Assembly: GCA_031553805.1 (NCBI GenBank)
Contig: JAVBLC010000009.1
Location: 1 to 64,000 of the forward strand
Length of the DNA stretch: 64,000 bases
Direction: 5' to 3'
DNA from: JAITVB01 sp031553805
GTDB taxonomy: Bacteria; Bacteroidota; Bacteroidia; Bacteroidales; Rikenellaceae
Made by a program: the position numbers and the translations under genes. This document shows positions 1 to 6,634 of this stretch, one piece after another; position 1 is the stretch's first letter, and every line of letters begins with the position of its first letter. The notes beneath the pieces are model-generated. The model had not been told where the DNA came from, ran no database searches, and saw only the letters and a program-made list of their open reading frames with translations.

Positions 1-822
1 GTCGGCGGATCGCAGTCCGGAGTGAACCGCTACAGGTTCAACGGCAAGGAAATCAACTTCAGCAATAATTTCCTCGACTACGGCGCGCGTATGTACCGAA
101 CCGACTTCCCACGATGGTTCACGCAGGATCCATTGGCCGAAAAGTATTACTCGGTTAGTCCTTACGCTTATGCCAATAATAATCCGGTGAGATATATTGA
201 TCCTAATGGACAAGATTGGTATGAATACTACAATGACGAAACTGAACAATACGAGATCAAATGGACTGACTTCAGAAGTCAGAAAGAAATGGTCAAGAAT
301 AATGTGGAAGGGAAATATCTAGGTGAGGCTGTGGTTTTATTCAATGGATCTAAAGACGAAAAATTAGGAACGGACGGCACCGTAAAAGGAGAAGGAGCAC
401 AAGCAGCCCAAGTAACCATTTATGGGACAAAAGGAGCTGATGATATTGGAAAGTACAAAGGGTTGTCCGTAACCTCTGATCCTAGTAAATACACAATGAT
501 TGCTGATGGTGATTATAGAGCATTCTACCAAGACATGTCAAGCAGTGTTTATGGGACACAGGGGACAACAAGCGTTCCTGCGTTAACTTATCGAATCTCA
601 AACTTAGATGGGACTCTAAACATTCCAACAGAAGGAGGGGTTATGAATCCTGTCACTGGTGGTCCGTATAAAACAGGGATATTTTTCCATCGTACGGATT
701 GGAGTGGGAAGGCAACCAAGAGCTCAACAGGATGTCCTAATATCGATGGCCGCGACTGGAGAGATGTGGAAAGGCAATTAGGCAAATCATCGAATATCTA
801 TTTTAGAGTTACTCGTAAGTAA
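1..822 (+). CDS. RHS-repeat protein, C-terminal part with YkuD-like toxin domain (5' truncated by window)
   Basis: The frame is open from base 1, so this is the end of a longer gene; the GTG at 22 is probably internal. The first ~70 visible residues are the RHS repeat-associated core (RYRFNGKE, then DPLAEKYYSVSPYAYANNNP and YIDPNG). After the core the sequence becomes AT-richer and unlike RHS, as expected for an exchangeable C-terminal effector. The tip carries a His (codon 688-690) and, 15 codons later, STGC (Cys codon 733-735), within FHRTDWSGKATKSSTGC. This resembles the HG...S-x-GC active site of YkuD/L,D-transpeptidase folds, including the DUF2778 type VI effectors. I infer a peptidoglycan-targeting toxin. 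RHS identity is firm; the enzymatic reading is moderate. The next gene, 26 bases downstream, is a lipoprotein and likely immunity protein. Confidence 0.8.
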   Translation, partial: VGGSQSGVNRYRFNGKEINFSNNFLDYGARMYRTDFPRWFTQDPLAEKYYSVSPYAYANNNPVRYIDPNGQDWYEYYNDETEQYEIKWTDFRSQKEMVKNNVEGKYLGEAVVLFNGSKDEKLGTDGTVKGEGAQAAQVTIYGTKGADDIGKYKGLSVTSDPSKYTMIADGDYRAFYQDMSSSVYGTQGTTSVPALTYRISNLDGTLNIPTEGGVMNPVTGGPYKTGIFFHRTDWSGKATKSSTGCPNIDGRDWRDVERQLGKSSNIYFRVTRK

Positions 823-848
823 TGTGTTCTTTTTAATTTGAAAGGAGT

Positions 849-1337
849 ATGAAAAGTAAAGTAATTTTGTTATTCTGTTTAATCCTATTGATCGGTTGCA
901 AAACCGTGGATTATGACAATATTGAAGCATTCACACATCCATTGACTCTTGAACCAATCCCCATATATAGTCATCCTGGGAAATATCTTAGAAACATCGA
1001 TTCTGATGTTGAAGCCGGCTGGATTGTACGGATTACGAAAAAGCGAGGGGAGTATTTTCAGGTGAATATTGAAGATTTGTCTCTTCATAATATATGGATA
1101 AAATCAGGAGATATGGGGTTAGTCATTCAGAACTATGATTCATTGCAAATACCAATGTATCTAAAGCCTGACACAAACGCCTCTGTTGAACGATTCATAT
1201 TAGAATCACATATTGGATTACTTTATGATATACGCAATAACTTTGCTCTTTTGCGTATAATGGTCAATGGAGAAGAAGTTGAAGGATGGATTGAACTTAA
1301 ATATCTATGTGGAAATCCATATACGACTTGTTCTTAG
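849..1337 (+). CDS. SH3-like lipoprotein, probable immunity partner of the RHS toxin
   Basis: 162 residues. A short N-terminal hydrophobic segment ends in the lipobox LIGC (Cys17), so the protein is predicted to be a lipoprotein. The rest reads as two bacterial SH3-like repeats: one around LEPIPIYSHPGKYL with IWIKSGDMG, and one around LQIPMYLKP with EGWIELKYLCG. The tail CGNPYTTCS resembles tails I recall from Bacteroidota SH3 proteins found beside RHS/wall-associated proteins. A clear AAAGGAG ribosome-binding site sits just before the ATG. The position directly behind a polymorphic RHS tip, the shared AT-rich composition and the periplasmic location fit an immunity protein against a wall-acting effector. 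That role is inferred from context only. Confidence 0.7.
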   Translation: MKSKVILLFCLILLIGCKTVDYDNIEAFTHPLTLEPIPIYSHPGKYLRNIDSDVEAGWIVRITKKRGEYFQVNIEDLSLHNIWIKSGDMGLVIQNYDSLQIPMYLKPDTNASVERFILESHIGLLYDIRNNFALLRIMVNGEEVEGWIELKYLCGNPYTTCS

Positions 1338-1346
1338 TAAAAGTGC

Positions 1347-1375
1347 AAAGCCCGCCGGAGTTCCGGCGGGCTTTT
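1347..1375 (+). terminator. Rho-independent terminator after the RHS/lipoprotein pair
   Basis: A GC-rich perfect hairpin (AGCCCGCCGGA / TCCGGCGGGCT, two-base loop) is followed by a T run, 10 bases after the lipoprotein stop codon. Confidence 0.85.
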
Positions 1376-1486
1376 GGTTTGCAGTGGTTTTTGTTATTTT
1401 TGAGAAGTTCTTTAGGTCAAATTGACTGAGCCTTCGACAGGAGCAGGGTATTGAGTGGTGCAAGCGTGGTGCAAATTCATAAATAA

Positions 1487-1526
1487 AAAATCCGCAACCT
1501 CTATTAATCAAAAGATTGCGGATTTT
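1487..1526 (-). terminator. Terminator of tRNA-Leu
   Basis: Read on the minus strand, AAAATCCGCAA pairs with TTGCGGATTTT and ends in a T run, immediately downstream of the tRNA 3' end. Confidence 0.75.
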
Positions 1527-1527
1527 A

Positions 1528-1614
1528 TGGTGCCCAGGACGAGACTCGAACTCACACGCCGTAACCGGCACTACCCCCTCAAAGTAGCGTGTCTACCAAT
1601 TTCACCACCTGGGC
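1528..1614 (-). tRNA. tRNA-Leu (GAG)
   Basis: 87 nt including an encoded CCA. The acceptor stem GCCCAGG pairs with CCTGGGC, the anticodon loop is TTGAGGG (anticodon GAG), and there is a long variable arm and a GAGTTCGAGTCTC T-arm, as in class II leucine tRNAs. Confidence 0.95.
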
Positions 1615-1688
1615 TGGTTTGTGGGGGCAAAAGTATAAATAAATTCATCCCGCGCAAAGGTTTGTCATAAAAATAATTAAAAAATATT

Positions 1689-1696
1689 TATCTTTG
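1689..1696 (+). promoter_or_regulatory. Bacteroidota -7 promoter box for rplY
   Basis: TATCTTTG matches the TAnnTTTG consensus 71 bases before the rplY start. An upstream TTTG at 1661-1664 is slightly farther away than usual (24 bases), so the -33 part is weak. Confidence 0.6.
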
Positions 1697-1767
1697 CCCC
1701 CCGAACCGGGTGGAATGGGGAGGCCGCGTGTGCCGGCCACTGAGTACCGCCCTTAAAAAACAAAAGA

Positions 1768-2367
1768 ATGAAAACGATTGATTTGCAGGGCGTTAAGCGC
1801 GCTGAATTCGGTAAGAAAGAAAGCAAACATATCCGCCGCGAGGGCCAGGTGCCCTGTGTCATCTACGGCGGCAGCGACACCGTACACTTCTCGGTCGACG
1901 CTAAAGAATTGCGCCAGATCATCTATACCCCCAATTCCTACATCGTTGCTTTCGATATCGAAGGTACGAAGGAAACGGGCGTGATGCGCGAAGTGCAGTA
2001 CCATCCCGTAAGCGACCAAATTCTCCATATCGACTTCTTCCGCGTAGTGAAGGGCAAACCTATCGCTATCGATATTCCGGTGAAACTCACCGGTAACTCG
2101 GAAGGCGTTAAGCAAGGGGGTAAACTGGCCCTGAGCAAGCGTAAGCTTCGTGTTTCGGGCCTGGTTGAAAACCTTCCGGACGAAATCGACATCGATGTGA
2201 CCGACCTCGGTCTGGGCAAGTCGATCTTCGTGGGTGACCTCGACTTGAAGAACCTTACGATTCTGACCCCCGCCACGACGGCTATTTGCGCTGTCCGTAT
2301 GACGCGTGCTGCACGTGGTGCCGCTGCTGCGGCTGCCGCCGAAGCCAAGCCGGCCAAGAAAAAATAA
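1768..2367 (+). CDS. rplY: 50S ribosomal protein L25 (Ctc/TL5 type)
   Basis: 199 residues, the long Ctc/TL5 form. An N-terminal 5S rRNA-binding L25 domain (about residues 1-92; VPCVIYGG and the conserved QYHPVSDQILHIDFFRV) is followed by the C-terminal beta domain (about 95-180; IPVKLTGNSEGVKQGGKL, then DEIDIDVTDLGLGKSI). It ends in a low-complexity Ala/Lys tail, which is common in Bacteroidota. Its role is binding 5S rRNA in the large ribosomal subunit. It has its own promoter box and a strong terminator, so it appears monocistronic. The start is the ATG at MKTIDLQG, which matches the family N-terminus. Confidence 0.95.
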   Translation: MKTIDLQGVKRAEFGKKESKHIRREGQVPCVIYGGSDTVHFSVDAKELRQIIYTPNSYIVAFDIEGTKETGVMREVQYHPVSDQILHIDFFRVVKGKPIAIDIPVKLTGNSEGVKQGGKLALSKRKLRVSGLVENLPDEIDIDVTDLGLGKSIFVGDLDLKNLTILTPATTAICAVRMTRAARGAAAAAAAEAKPAKKK

Positions 2368-2409
2368 TTTGCCGATAGGCAAGGTTGCGGGGGGCCTGCA
2401 ACCGATATG

Positions 2410-2445
2410 AAAAAGAGGACGAGCTACCTGCTTGTCCTCTTTTTT
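2410..2445 (+). terminator. Terminator of rplY; rest of the 2368-2679 gap
   Basis: AAAAGAGGAC...GTCCTCTTTTTT forms a hairpin with a T tail, 43 bases after rplY. The remaining gap up to 2679 holds no convincing gene; it presumably contains the ansA promoter, but I cannot place a clean box. Confidence 0.85.
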
Positions 2446-2679
2446 GCTAACCATTCACGGCAAAGTCACTCAGGGGAAGCAGCGTTTCTCCTCGCATTTT
2501 TAACTTTTGTTGGCCGTTGAGCTTCGGTTCTTCACGCCGTCTGTTTGGATGCGCGTTGTGGGTCTCACGGTCCGCCCCGCATCTGAGGGAAAAAGCTAAA
2601 CCGGGAAGTCCGATTCTTGTATATCAGAAAAAGTCTAAATTTTTTCGTAAATTAGCCTCTCAAAAAGGTCAAAGAAACC

Positions 2680-3708
2680 ATGAAAAACTCAATCCTAATC
2701 CTTTATACGGGAGGGACGATCGGGATGAAGACCAATCCCGAAACGGGCGTGCTTTCGCCGTTCAATTTCGACCAGATCGACGAAGAAGTGCCCGAACTCA
2801 AAAAGTTTAACTTGCGGATCCACGCCGTGACGTTCGACCCGCCGATCGACTCGGCCAACGTCACCCCCGAGCTGTGGGTGCGCATCGCAAAGGTAATCAA
2901 GGAGAACTACGATAAATACGACGGTTTCGTGGTGTTGCACGGTACCGACACGATGTCCTATACTGCTTCGGCCCTGAGTTTTATGACGCTCAATCTGGCC
3001 AAGCCGGTCATCTTCACCGGCAGCCAAATCCCGATCGGGGTGCTGCGTACCGACGGCCGCGAAAACCTGATCACAGCGATCGAAATCGCCGCCGCGAAAG
3101 AGGGGGGCAAGGCGGTCGTTCCCGAAGTGTGCATCTATTTCCAGAACAACCTCTTCCGGGCTAACCGCACACGGAAGTTCAATGCCGATTATTTCAACGC
3201 TTTCCGGTCTGATAACTATCCGCCGCTGGCCGAAGTGGGGGTAGACATTCACTACAACCATGCCGCGATCCGGCACACCGACTCGTTCCTGCCGCCGTTC
3301 GATATCGCTACGACGCTGGAGCGTAACGTGGCCGTAATTAAGATCTTCCCGGGGATGACACCCGAAACGTTCCGGTCGATGCTCTCGATCCCGCACCTGC
3401 GCGGGGTGGTGCTCGAAACCTACGGCTCGGGCAACGCCCCGACCGACAAGTGGTTCATCGACTGCCTCGACGAAGCGATCCGCCGCGGGGTAGTGGTGGT
3501 CAACGTCACCCAGTGCCACGCGGGTCGGGTGGCGATGGAACGCTACGAAACAGGTGTCCGCCTGCAACAGGTCGGCGTGGTCGGCGGAGGGGAGATGACC
3601 GCCGAGTCGGCCGTGACGAAACTGATGTATTTGTTGGGGCAAGAGCTGCCGCCCAACCAGCTGAAAGAGTATCTCAACGGTCCGATCCGGGGCGAAACAA
3701 CTCCCTGA
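2680..3708 (+). CDS. ansA: Type I (cytoplasmic) L-asparaginase
   Basis: 342 residues, the usual length for bacterial type I asparaginases, which hydrolyse L-asparagine to aspartate and ammonia. The first catalytic motif YTGGTIGM is at residues 9-16 and the second, HGTDTM, at 87-92; these supply the two threonines and the Thr-Asp-Lys set of the family. FTGSQIPIGVLRTDGRENL follows. There is no signal peptide, which favours the cytosolic type I over the periplasmic type II enzyme. It stands alone between rplY and tRNA-Ser. There is no strong ribosome-binding site in front of the ATG, as is usual for this phylum. Confidence 0.93.
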   Translation: MKNSILILYTGGTIGMKTNPETGVLSPFNFDQIDEEVPELKKFNLRIHAVTFDPPIDSANVTPELWVRIAKVIKENYDKYDGFVVLHGTDTMSYTASALSFMTLNLAKPVIFTGSQIPIGVLRTDGRENLITAIEIAAAKEGGKAVVPEVCIYFQNNLFRANRTRKFNADYFNAFRSDNYPPLAEVGVDIHYNHAAIRHTDSFLPPFDIATTLERNVAVIKIFPGMTPETFRSMLSIPHLRGVVLETYGSGNAPTDKWFIDCLDEAIRRGVVVVNVTQCHAGRVAMERYETGVRLQQVGVVGGGEMTAESAVTKLMYLLGQELPPNQLKEYLNGPIRGETTP

Positions 3709-3798
3709 AACGGCGTGTGGCCGGACGTGATTTCGGAAATTCCCCCGCTAATTTTTTCACAGTTAGAAATTTTTCGTATATTTCGCACCGAAATTTAA

Positions 3799-3886
3799 GG
3801 AGAAATGACCGAGTGGTTGAAGGTGCGCGCCTGGAAAGTGCGTATGCCTCAAAAGGGCATCGCGAGTTCGAATCTCGCTTTCTCCG
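3799..3886 (+). tRNA. tRNA-Ser (GGA)
   Basis: 88 nt, class II. GGAGAAA pairs with TTTCTCC, the anticodon loop contains GGA (CTGGAAA), there is a long variable arm, and the T-arm is CGAGTTCGAATCTCG. The CCA end is not encoded (CAC follows the discriminator G). Confidence 0.93.
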
Positions 3887-4028
3887 CACAATCCGGGCCG
3901 GGAAATACAGGGAAAAATTCCAACGCCCGTCGAAAAGAAAAGCCGTTTTTTTCGGCGCTGATCTGAATAAAATGCAAAAAAGAGGAGAAAATCTCCCCTG
4001 TGATGTGCGTATGTATAAAACTTTTCGT

Positions 4029-4036
4029 TATTTTTG
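4029..4036 (+). promoter_or_regulatory. Probable -7 box for the exbB operon
   Basis: TATTTTTG fits TAnnTTTG, 79 bases upstream of exbB. No good -33 TTTG is visible. A small GGAGA/TCTCC hairpin lies just upstream (about 3984-3996). Confidence 0.4.
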
Positions 4037-4114
4037 ACGAGAATTCTACCCGAGCAACAACTTGACATAAAAACATAAACCTAAAAAGTACTAATTAAAA
4101 CTAATTTTCCCGTT

Positions 4115-4891
4115 ATGAAAAAACTTTTTGTAATTCTGTCCGTGGTAGGTCTTTTGAGCCTGTACTCGGCCAACGCTTACGCTCAGGACTCGATCCCCGC
4201 TGCACCTGCCGCTACCGAGGAAGTTGCCGTTGCTAACTCGGAAACCGACGTGGCCGGCGAACCGATGCACCAGATCCTGAAGAAACAGTACATGGACGGG
4301 GGTGTGGCCTGGATGTCGCCGATCCTCCTCTGCCTGGTGCTGGGTCTTGCCATCGTGATTGAGCGCATCATTTACCTGAACCTCGCCACCACGAACACCA
4401 AAAAGCTCCTCTCGAAAGTGGAAGAAGCCCTCAATACCGGCGGCGTTGCTGCAGCCAAGGAAGTGTGTCGCGACACCCGCGGCCCGGTAGCCAGCATCTT
4501 CTACCAGGGGCTGGAACGTTATGACGAAGGCGTCGACGTGGTTGAAAAATCGGTCGTGTCGTACGGCTCGGTTCAGATGAGCCAGCTCGAAACCGGTCTT
4601 TCGTGGATCTCGCTGTTCATCGCTCTTGCTCCTATGCTCGGGTTCTTGGGAACAGTGGTTGGTATGATCGCGGCGTTCGACGCTATCCAGGCTGCCGGTG
4701 ACATCTCGCCGACCATCGTGGCAGGCGGTATGAAAGTGGCCCTTTTGACGACCGTTGCCGGTCTTATCGTGGCCATCATCCTGCAGATCTTCTACAACTA
4801 CCTGCTCAACAAGATCGAATCGCTCGTACTGGCTATGGAAGACTCGTCGATCACCCTGCTCGACATCCTGGCTAAATACAACCGCAAATAA
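4115..4891 (+). CDS. exbB: MotA/TolQ/ExbB proton channel family protein
   Basis: 258 residues. An N-terminal signal-like segment (about 1-24, ending NAYAQ) is followed by an acidic/Ala-rich linker. Three membrane segments are visible: around 68-88 (WMSPILLCLVLGLAIVIERIIYL), 165-190 (ISLFIALAPMLGFLGTVVGMIAAF) and 205-230 (MKVALLTTVAGLIVAIILQIFY). The LAPMLGFLGTVVGMI and LLTTVAGLIVAI blocks are hallmark MotA_ExbB sequence. With ExbD it forms the inner-membrane motor that energises TonB-dependent outer-membrane transport or Tol function. It is the first gene of a four-gene operon. The extended N-terminus with a signal-like segment is common in Bacteroidota ExbB. Confidence 0.92.
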   Translation: MKKLFVILSVVGLLSLYSANAYAQDSIPAAPAATEEVAVANSETDVAGEPMHQILKKQYMDGGVAWMSPILLCLVLGLAIVIERIIYLNLATTNTKKLLSKVEEALNTGGVAAAKEVCRDTRGPVASIFYQGLERYDEGVDVVEKSVVSYGSVQMSQLETGLSWISLFIALAPMLGFLGTVVGMIAAFDAIQAAGDISPTIVAGGMKVALLTTVAGLIVAIILQIFYNYLLNKIESLVLAMEDSSITLLDILAKYNRK

Positions 4892-4918
4892 TTTTCCCAA
4901 CCTGAAAATCGATAACAA

Positions 4919-5320
4919 ATGAAATATTTATCAATCGTAAGATGGGTGCTGATGATCATCTCGATCCTCGCCATCGGGTTGTACTTCGTCACCGATTCGG
5001 TGCCGGTCGACGTGATGCTGAATTGGGGATATATCATGCTCGGGATCGCGGTGGTCTGCGTTATCCTTTTCCCGACGATCGCTCTCATCCAGAACCCCAA
5101 GGGTGCTATTAACTCTCTGGCTGGGCTGGCGATCATAGCAGTTGTCGTAGGGGTTTCCTCGACGATGGCCAGCGGCGAAACGGTCGTTACTCCGGGTAAT
5201 GTGTATGATGATCCTTTCTGGATCAAGCTGACCGATATCGAACTGTTCACTATGTATTTCTTCCTGGCAGCCACCGTTGTGGTAATCGTGTACGGCGAAA
5301 TCCGGAACGCATTTAAATAA
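4919..5320 (+). CDS. Small integral membrane protein of the exb operon
   Basis: 133 residues with about four predicted membrane segments: 8-24, 36-56, 67-83 and 112-127. A polar loop GETVVTPGNVYDDPFWIKLTDIE lies between the last two. I recognise no enzymatic motif. A small hydrophobic protein between exbB and exbD recurs in Bacteroidales Exb loci, so a structural or accessory role in the motor complex is plausible, but this is inference from position. It lies 27 bases after exbB and 8 bases before the first exbD. Confidence 0.75.
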   Translation: MKYLSIVRWVLMIISILAIGLYFVTDSVPVDVMLNWGYIMLGIAVVCVILFPTIALIQNPKGAINSLAGLAIIAVVVGVSSTMASGETVVTPGNVYDDPFWIKLTDIELFTMYFFLAATVVVIVYGEIRNAFK

Positions 5321-5328
5321 TTCCGCCA

Positions 5329-5904
5329 ATGGCTAAGAGAAAAGTTCAAGAAATCAACGCAGGCTCGATGGCCGACATCGCCTTCCTGATGCTGATCTTC
5401 TTCCTGGTGACCACGACGATGAATACCGACTCCGGGATTCAGCGCGTGCTGCCGCCGATGCAGGAGGATCAACAGGATGTGCCGGTGGATGTAAATCGAA
5501 GGAACCTGCTGCTTGTTTCGGTCAACAAATTCGACGGGATTCTGGTCGCCGGGCAACCGCTGACCGTGAATATGATCAAGGATAAGGTAAAGGAGTTTGT
5601 CCTGAACCCTTATGACGATCCGAACCTCCCGGCGAAAGAGGAAGCCGATATCCCGCTGATCGGGAAATTCATGGTCAGCAAGGGTTTGGTTTCGCTCCAG
5701 AATGACCGTGGGACGAGTTACAATACGTATGTGGAGGTACAGAATGAGCTGACGCGCGCTTTCAACGAAATTCGCGACGAGGTGTCTAATCAGTATTTCG
5801 GGAAGAAATTCTCGGAATTGACAGACACACAGCGTGAAGCCGTGCAGAAAGCCGTGCCGATGCAGATCTCTGAAGCAGAACCGCGTAACATTGACAAGAT
5901 ATAG
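5329..5904 (+). CDS. exbD: ExbD/TolR biopolymer transport protein (first copy)
   Basis: 191 residues. A short basic cytoplasmic N-terminus (MAKRKVQEINAGS) precedes a single membrane helix (about 14-32) that contains the conserved proton-relay Asp16 in SMADIAFLM. The rest is periplasmic. ExbD partners ExbB in the TonB-type proton motor. The periplasmic domain is longer than the classical ~140-residue ExbD, and the stretch around 80-165 contains an insert. It is followed two bases later by a second, shorter exbD. Confidence 0.92.
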   Translation: MAKRKVQEINAGSMADIAFLMLIFFLVTTTMNTDSGIQRVLPPMQEDQQDVPVDVNRRNLLLVSVNKFDGILVAGQPLTVNMIKDKVKEFVLNPYDDPNLPAKEEADIPLIGKFMVSKGLVSLQNDRGTSYNTYVEVQNELTRAFNEIRDEVSNQYFGKKFSELTDTQREAVQKAVPMQISEAEPRNIDKI

Positions 5905-5906
5905 TT

Positions 5907-6377
5907 ATGGCAGTTATCCGTAAAAAGCAGAAGAAGGACGTTCCCGCAATCGGGACGTCGTCTCTCCCTGACGTGGTGTTCATGATCTTGTTTTTCTTCA
6001 TGGCAACCTCGACGATGCGCGAACAGGAACTTCTGGTTCAGTATAAGTTGCCGGAGGCCACCGAAATCCAGAAACTGGAGAAGAAATCGCTGATTAGCTA
6101 TATTCACATCGGTCCGCCGACCCGGGTGATGCGTGTCAAGTTCGGGGATACACCGCGTATCCAGTTGAACGACAGCTATCGTACGCCGGCCGACATCGGA
6201 CAGTTCATTGCCTCGGAACGTGACAACCTCAACGAAGCCGACCGTCCTTTCATGATGGTTAGCATCAAGGCCGACCAGTCGACCCGCATGGGGGTGATCA
6301 CCGATGTGAAACAGGAGTTGCGTAGAGCAAATGCCTTGAAGATTACCTATGTGGCCACCAAGGCCGTGTCGATGTAA
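5907..6377 (+). CDS. exbD: ExbD/TolR biopolymer transport protein (second copy)
   Basis: 156 residues. The basic N-terminus MAVIRKKQKKDVPAIGTSSL leads into a membrane helix (about 21-40) with the conserved Asp22 in LPDVVFMILFFFMATS. The periplasmic part ends with VKQELRRANALKITYVAT, typical of the family's C-terminus. It is the last gene of the exb operon. Two non-identical ExbD paralogues in tandem are common in Bacteroidota and probably assemble with the same ExbB. No TonB gene follows. Confidence 0.92.
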   Translation: MAVIRKKQKKDVPAIGTSSLPDVVFMILFFFMATSTMREQELLVQYKLPEATEIQKLEKKSLISYIHIGPPTRVMRVKFGDTPRIQLNDSYRTPADIGQFIASERDNLNEADRPFMMVSIKADQSTRMGVITDVKQELRRANALKITYVATKAVSM

Positions 6378-6399
6378 TCTTTTTAAGCGTCACTTTATC

Positions 6400-6434
6400 A
6401 AAAGGCCGTTCCTTTGCAGGGACGGCCTTTTTTT
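6400..6434 (+). terminator. Terminator of the exb operon
   Basis: AAAAGGCCGT...ACGGCCTTTT hairpin with a seven-T tail, 22 bases after the second exbD. Confidence 0.9.
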
Positions 6435-6606
6435 GCGAATGTTCCAGAGGCCGGGGGAGTGCCGGAAGCCTGTCGTCCGATAGACAAAAGCGTGAAACCG
6501 TCCGGCCTGTGCGACAATCTTTTTGTCTTTGTGCGGATAGCGGAACCGACCGATCGACCGGCGACTTTTTATTGCCCTGAAAAACCCCGGGATCGGGAAA
6601 ATAGGC

Positions 6607-6614
6607 TATCTTTG
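6607..6614 (+). promoter_or_regulatory. -7 promoter box for the helicase gene
   Basis: TATCTTTG matches TAnnTTTG. Transcription would begin only about 15 bases before the GTG start at 6635, giving a very short leader. A good -33 box is not evident. Confidence 0.55.
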
Positions 6615-6634
6615 CACGTAATTCAAAAACAGCC

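Noticed and set aside
588..785. Minus-strand open frame inside the RHS tip
   Set aside because: It mirrors the coding strand, has no start context and no protein-like features.
1753..2454. Long minus-strand frame across rplY
   Set aside because: It is the antisense of a certain ribosomal protein gene and its translation is low complexity.
2517..2810. 97-codon frame before asparaginase
   Set aside because: It runs into the asparaginase gene in another frame and has no homology-like features.
2695..3642. Long minus-strand frame opposite the asparaginase gene
   Set aside because: GC-rich antisense frames are common here; the sense protein carries all asparaginase motifs.
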